DNA of 7,066 bases from an uncultured Anaerovibrio sp. (GTDB taxonomy: Bacteria > Bacillota > Negativicutes > Selenomonadales > Selenomonadaceae): NCBI GenBank assembly GCA_902785445.1, contig CACZYN010000100.1, forward strand, positions 1 to 7,066. The letters are read 5' to 3'. The position numbers were made by a program, and so were the translations under genes. Numbering within the stretch: the stretch's first letter is position 1; each line of letters opens with the position of its first letter. Positions 6,119 to 7,066 of the stretch are shown one piece after another. The notes under the pieces were generated by a model. The model was not told the DNA's origin and did no database searches. It saw nothing but the letters and a program-made list of their open reading frames with translations.

Positions 6119-6149
6119 TAGTAATTATAACCCAGATAATTAATTACTA
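6119..6149. repeat. Nine-base inverted repeat overlapping the rel promoter
   Basis: TAGTAATTA (6119-6127) and TAATTACTA (6141-6149) are perfect inverted copies separated by 13 bases. They cover the -10 box, most of the spacer and the edge of the -35 of the rel promoter. This could be a dimeric regulator site, or an RNA hairpin at the end of recG mRNA (a T7 run follows 10 bases later on the minus strand). The sequence is AT-rich, which raises the chance of coincidence. Confidence 0.4.
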
Positions 6150-6153
6150 TCAA
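6124..6153 (-). promoter_or_regulatory. Promoter of rel
   Basis: On the minus strand TTGATA (6153-6148, five of six matches to TTGACA) and a perfect TATAAT (6129-6124) are separated by 18 bases. They lie immediately after the recG stop codon. The predicted transcript begins near 6117, giving a leader of about 18 bases. The downstream MBL-fold and binding-protein genes may share this transcript. Confidence 0.7.
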
Positions 6154-6154
6154 G

Positions 6155-7066
6155 TTAAGTCTCTGTAATATTAAGGAAATGCTCCTTGTACTGCAGCTGA
6201 AGAACTGGCAAAACGTACTCCAAATCCACCTTATTGCTCATGGTTTCCAAAGCAGCCCGCCGCGCCCTAAGCAGAATATCAATGTCCTGCAGGACATCAG
6301 CTATCTTCAAATCCGGCAGTCCATGCTGCATGGAGCCAAAGAACTGACCAGGGCCCCGCAGCTTTAGATCTTCTTCCGCCAAAACGAAGCCGTCAGCGGT
6401 AGTCTCCATAATTCGCATACGCTCACGGGCTACTTGTGAATTTCCATCTGTAACCAATACGCAATAGGAACTATATTCACCTCGTCCAATACGCCCCCGT
6501 AATTGGTGCAGCTGGGCCAAGCCAAACTGCTGGGCATTTTCTATCACCATCATACTGGCATTAGGTACATTCACTCCTACTTCAATTACTGTGGTGGCTA
6601 CCAAAAGCTTGATTATGCCCTCATAAAACTCCTGCATAATAGCTTCTTTTTCCTTCTGCTTCAGCTTACCATGAACCAAGCCACAGGGTATATTACGAAA
6701 AATACCATGAGTCAGCTCATCATACACCGCTTCGGCAGATAACAGCTGACTTTCTTCACTATCAGCTATCAGCGGACAAACCACATAACCCTGCCGTCCC
6801 TTTTCAATCTCTTCCCGCAGGAACTTATAGATAAGCTCCCGGCGCTCCGGGGTGCGGACAAAGGTCCGAATTTGTTTCCGTCCTGGAGGTAAATGCTTTA
6901 TCAAGGATACATCCAAATCACCATAGACTGTTAAGGTCATGGTCCGGGGAATTGGCGTAGCCGTCATTACAAGCACATCTGGCATATAGGTGCCTTTCTT
7001 TTCCAACTGGGCCCGCTGACTGATACCAAAGCGATGCTGCTCGTCAGTCACTACCAAGCCCAGCTT
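6155..7066 (-). CDS. recG: ATP-dependent DNA helicase RecG, C-terminal part (5' end beyond the right edge)
   Basis: The frame is open to the right edge, so only the last 303 residues are present (numbered here from the edge); full RecG is about 680-700 residues. Helicase superfamily 2 motifs are in order: motif II DEQHRFG (8-14), motif III TATPIPRT (36-43), the second RecA-like domain with LVHGKLKQKEKE and ATTVIEVGVNVPNA (motif V), and QLHQLRGRIGRG (motif VI). The RecG-specific C-terminal segment follows (EEDLKLRGPGQFFGSMQHG). The last region distinguishes it from Mfd and PriA. RecG remodels stalled replication forks and Holliday-junction-like branches, working in the cytoplasm on the chromosome. 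It ends 55 bases before the rel start, with the rel promoter in the gap. No internal start should be used; the true start lies outside the window. Confidence 0.97.
   Translation of the reverse strand, partial: KLGLVVTDEQHRFGISQRAQLEKKGTYMPDVLVMTATPIPRTMTLTVYGDLDVSLIKHLPPGRKQIRTFVRTPERRELIYKFLREEIEKGRQGYVVCPLIADSEESQLLSAEAVYDELTHGIFRNIPCGLVHGKLKQKEKEAIMQEFYEGIIKLLVATTVIEVGVNVPNASMMVIENAQQFGLAQLHQLRGRIGRGEYSSYCVLVTDGNSQVARERMRIMETTADGFVLAEEDLKLRGPGQFFGSMQHGLPDLKIADVLQDIDILLRARRAALETMSNKVDLEYVLPVLQLQYKEHFLNITET

Overview
The window looks like chromosomal DNA from an anaerobic Bacillota member. The evidence is strong Shine-Dalgarno (SD) sites, sigma-A-type promoters, U-tract terminators, a SAM-I (S-box) riboswitch and a core block recG - rel - metallo-beta-lactamase-fold (MBL) hydrolase. 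Negativicutes (Selenomonas/Anaerovibrio-like) is my best guess, but it is only a guess: there is no rRNA or other phylogenetic marker here.

Layout, left to right. Positions 1-263 (minus) hold the 5' part of an unrecognised exported protein. Positions 264-470 are a divergent promoter region. Positions 471-917 (plus) encode a small cysteine-containing exported protein of unknown function, ended by a clear intrinsic terminator at 1000-1030. All remaining genes are on the minus strand, so in transcription order they read from the right edge: the C-terminal part of RecG helicase (7066-6155), the bifunctional (p)ppGpp synthetase/hydrolase Rel (6099-3805) with its own promoter, an MBL-fold hydrolase of the glyoxalase II-like type (3771-3145), an SsuA/TauA-like substrate-binding lipoprotein (3093-2068), then a promoter, SAM-I riboswitch and terminator (2045-1843), and finally an N-formylglutamate amidohydrolase-family protein (1804-1055).

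The most interesting part is the leader at 2045-1843. It has a near-consensus promoter, an S-box aptamer with the conserved core blocks and a co-varying pseudoknot, an antiterminator pairing and an intrinsic terminator, all directly upstream of the amidohydrolase-family gene. SAM-I riboswitches normally switch off sulfur, methionine and SAM supply genes. This placement therefore suggests that the deformylase-like enzyme serves methionine or one-carbon metabolism rather than histidine degradation. The adjacent sulfonate/taurine-type binding protein would fit a sulfur theme, but it lies upstream of the switch and no permease or ATPase is visible.

No tRNA, rRNA, insertion sequence, CRISPR array or phage gene was seen.
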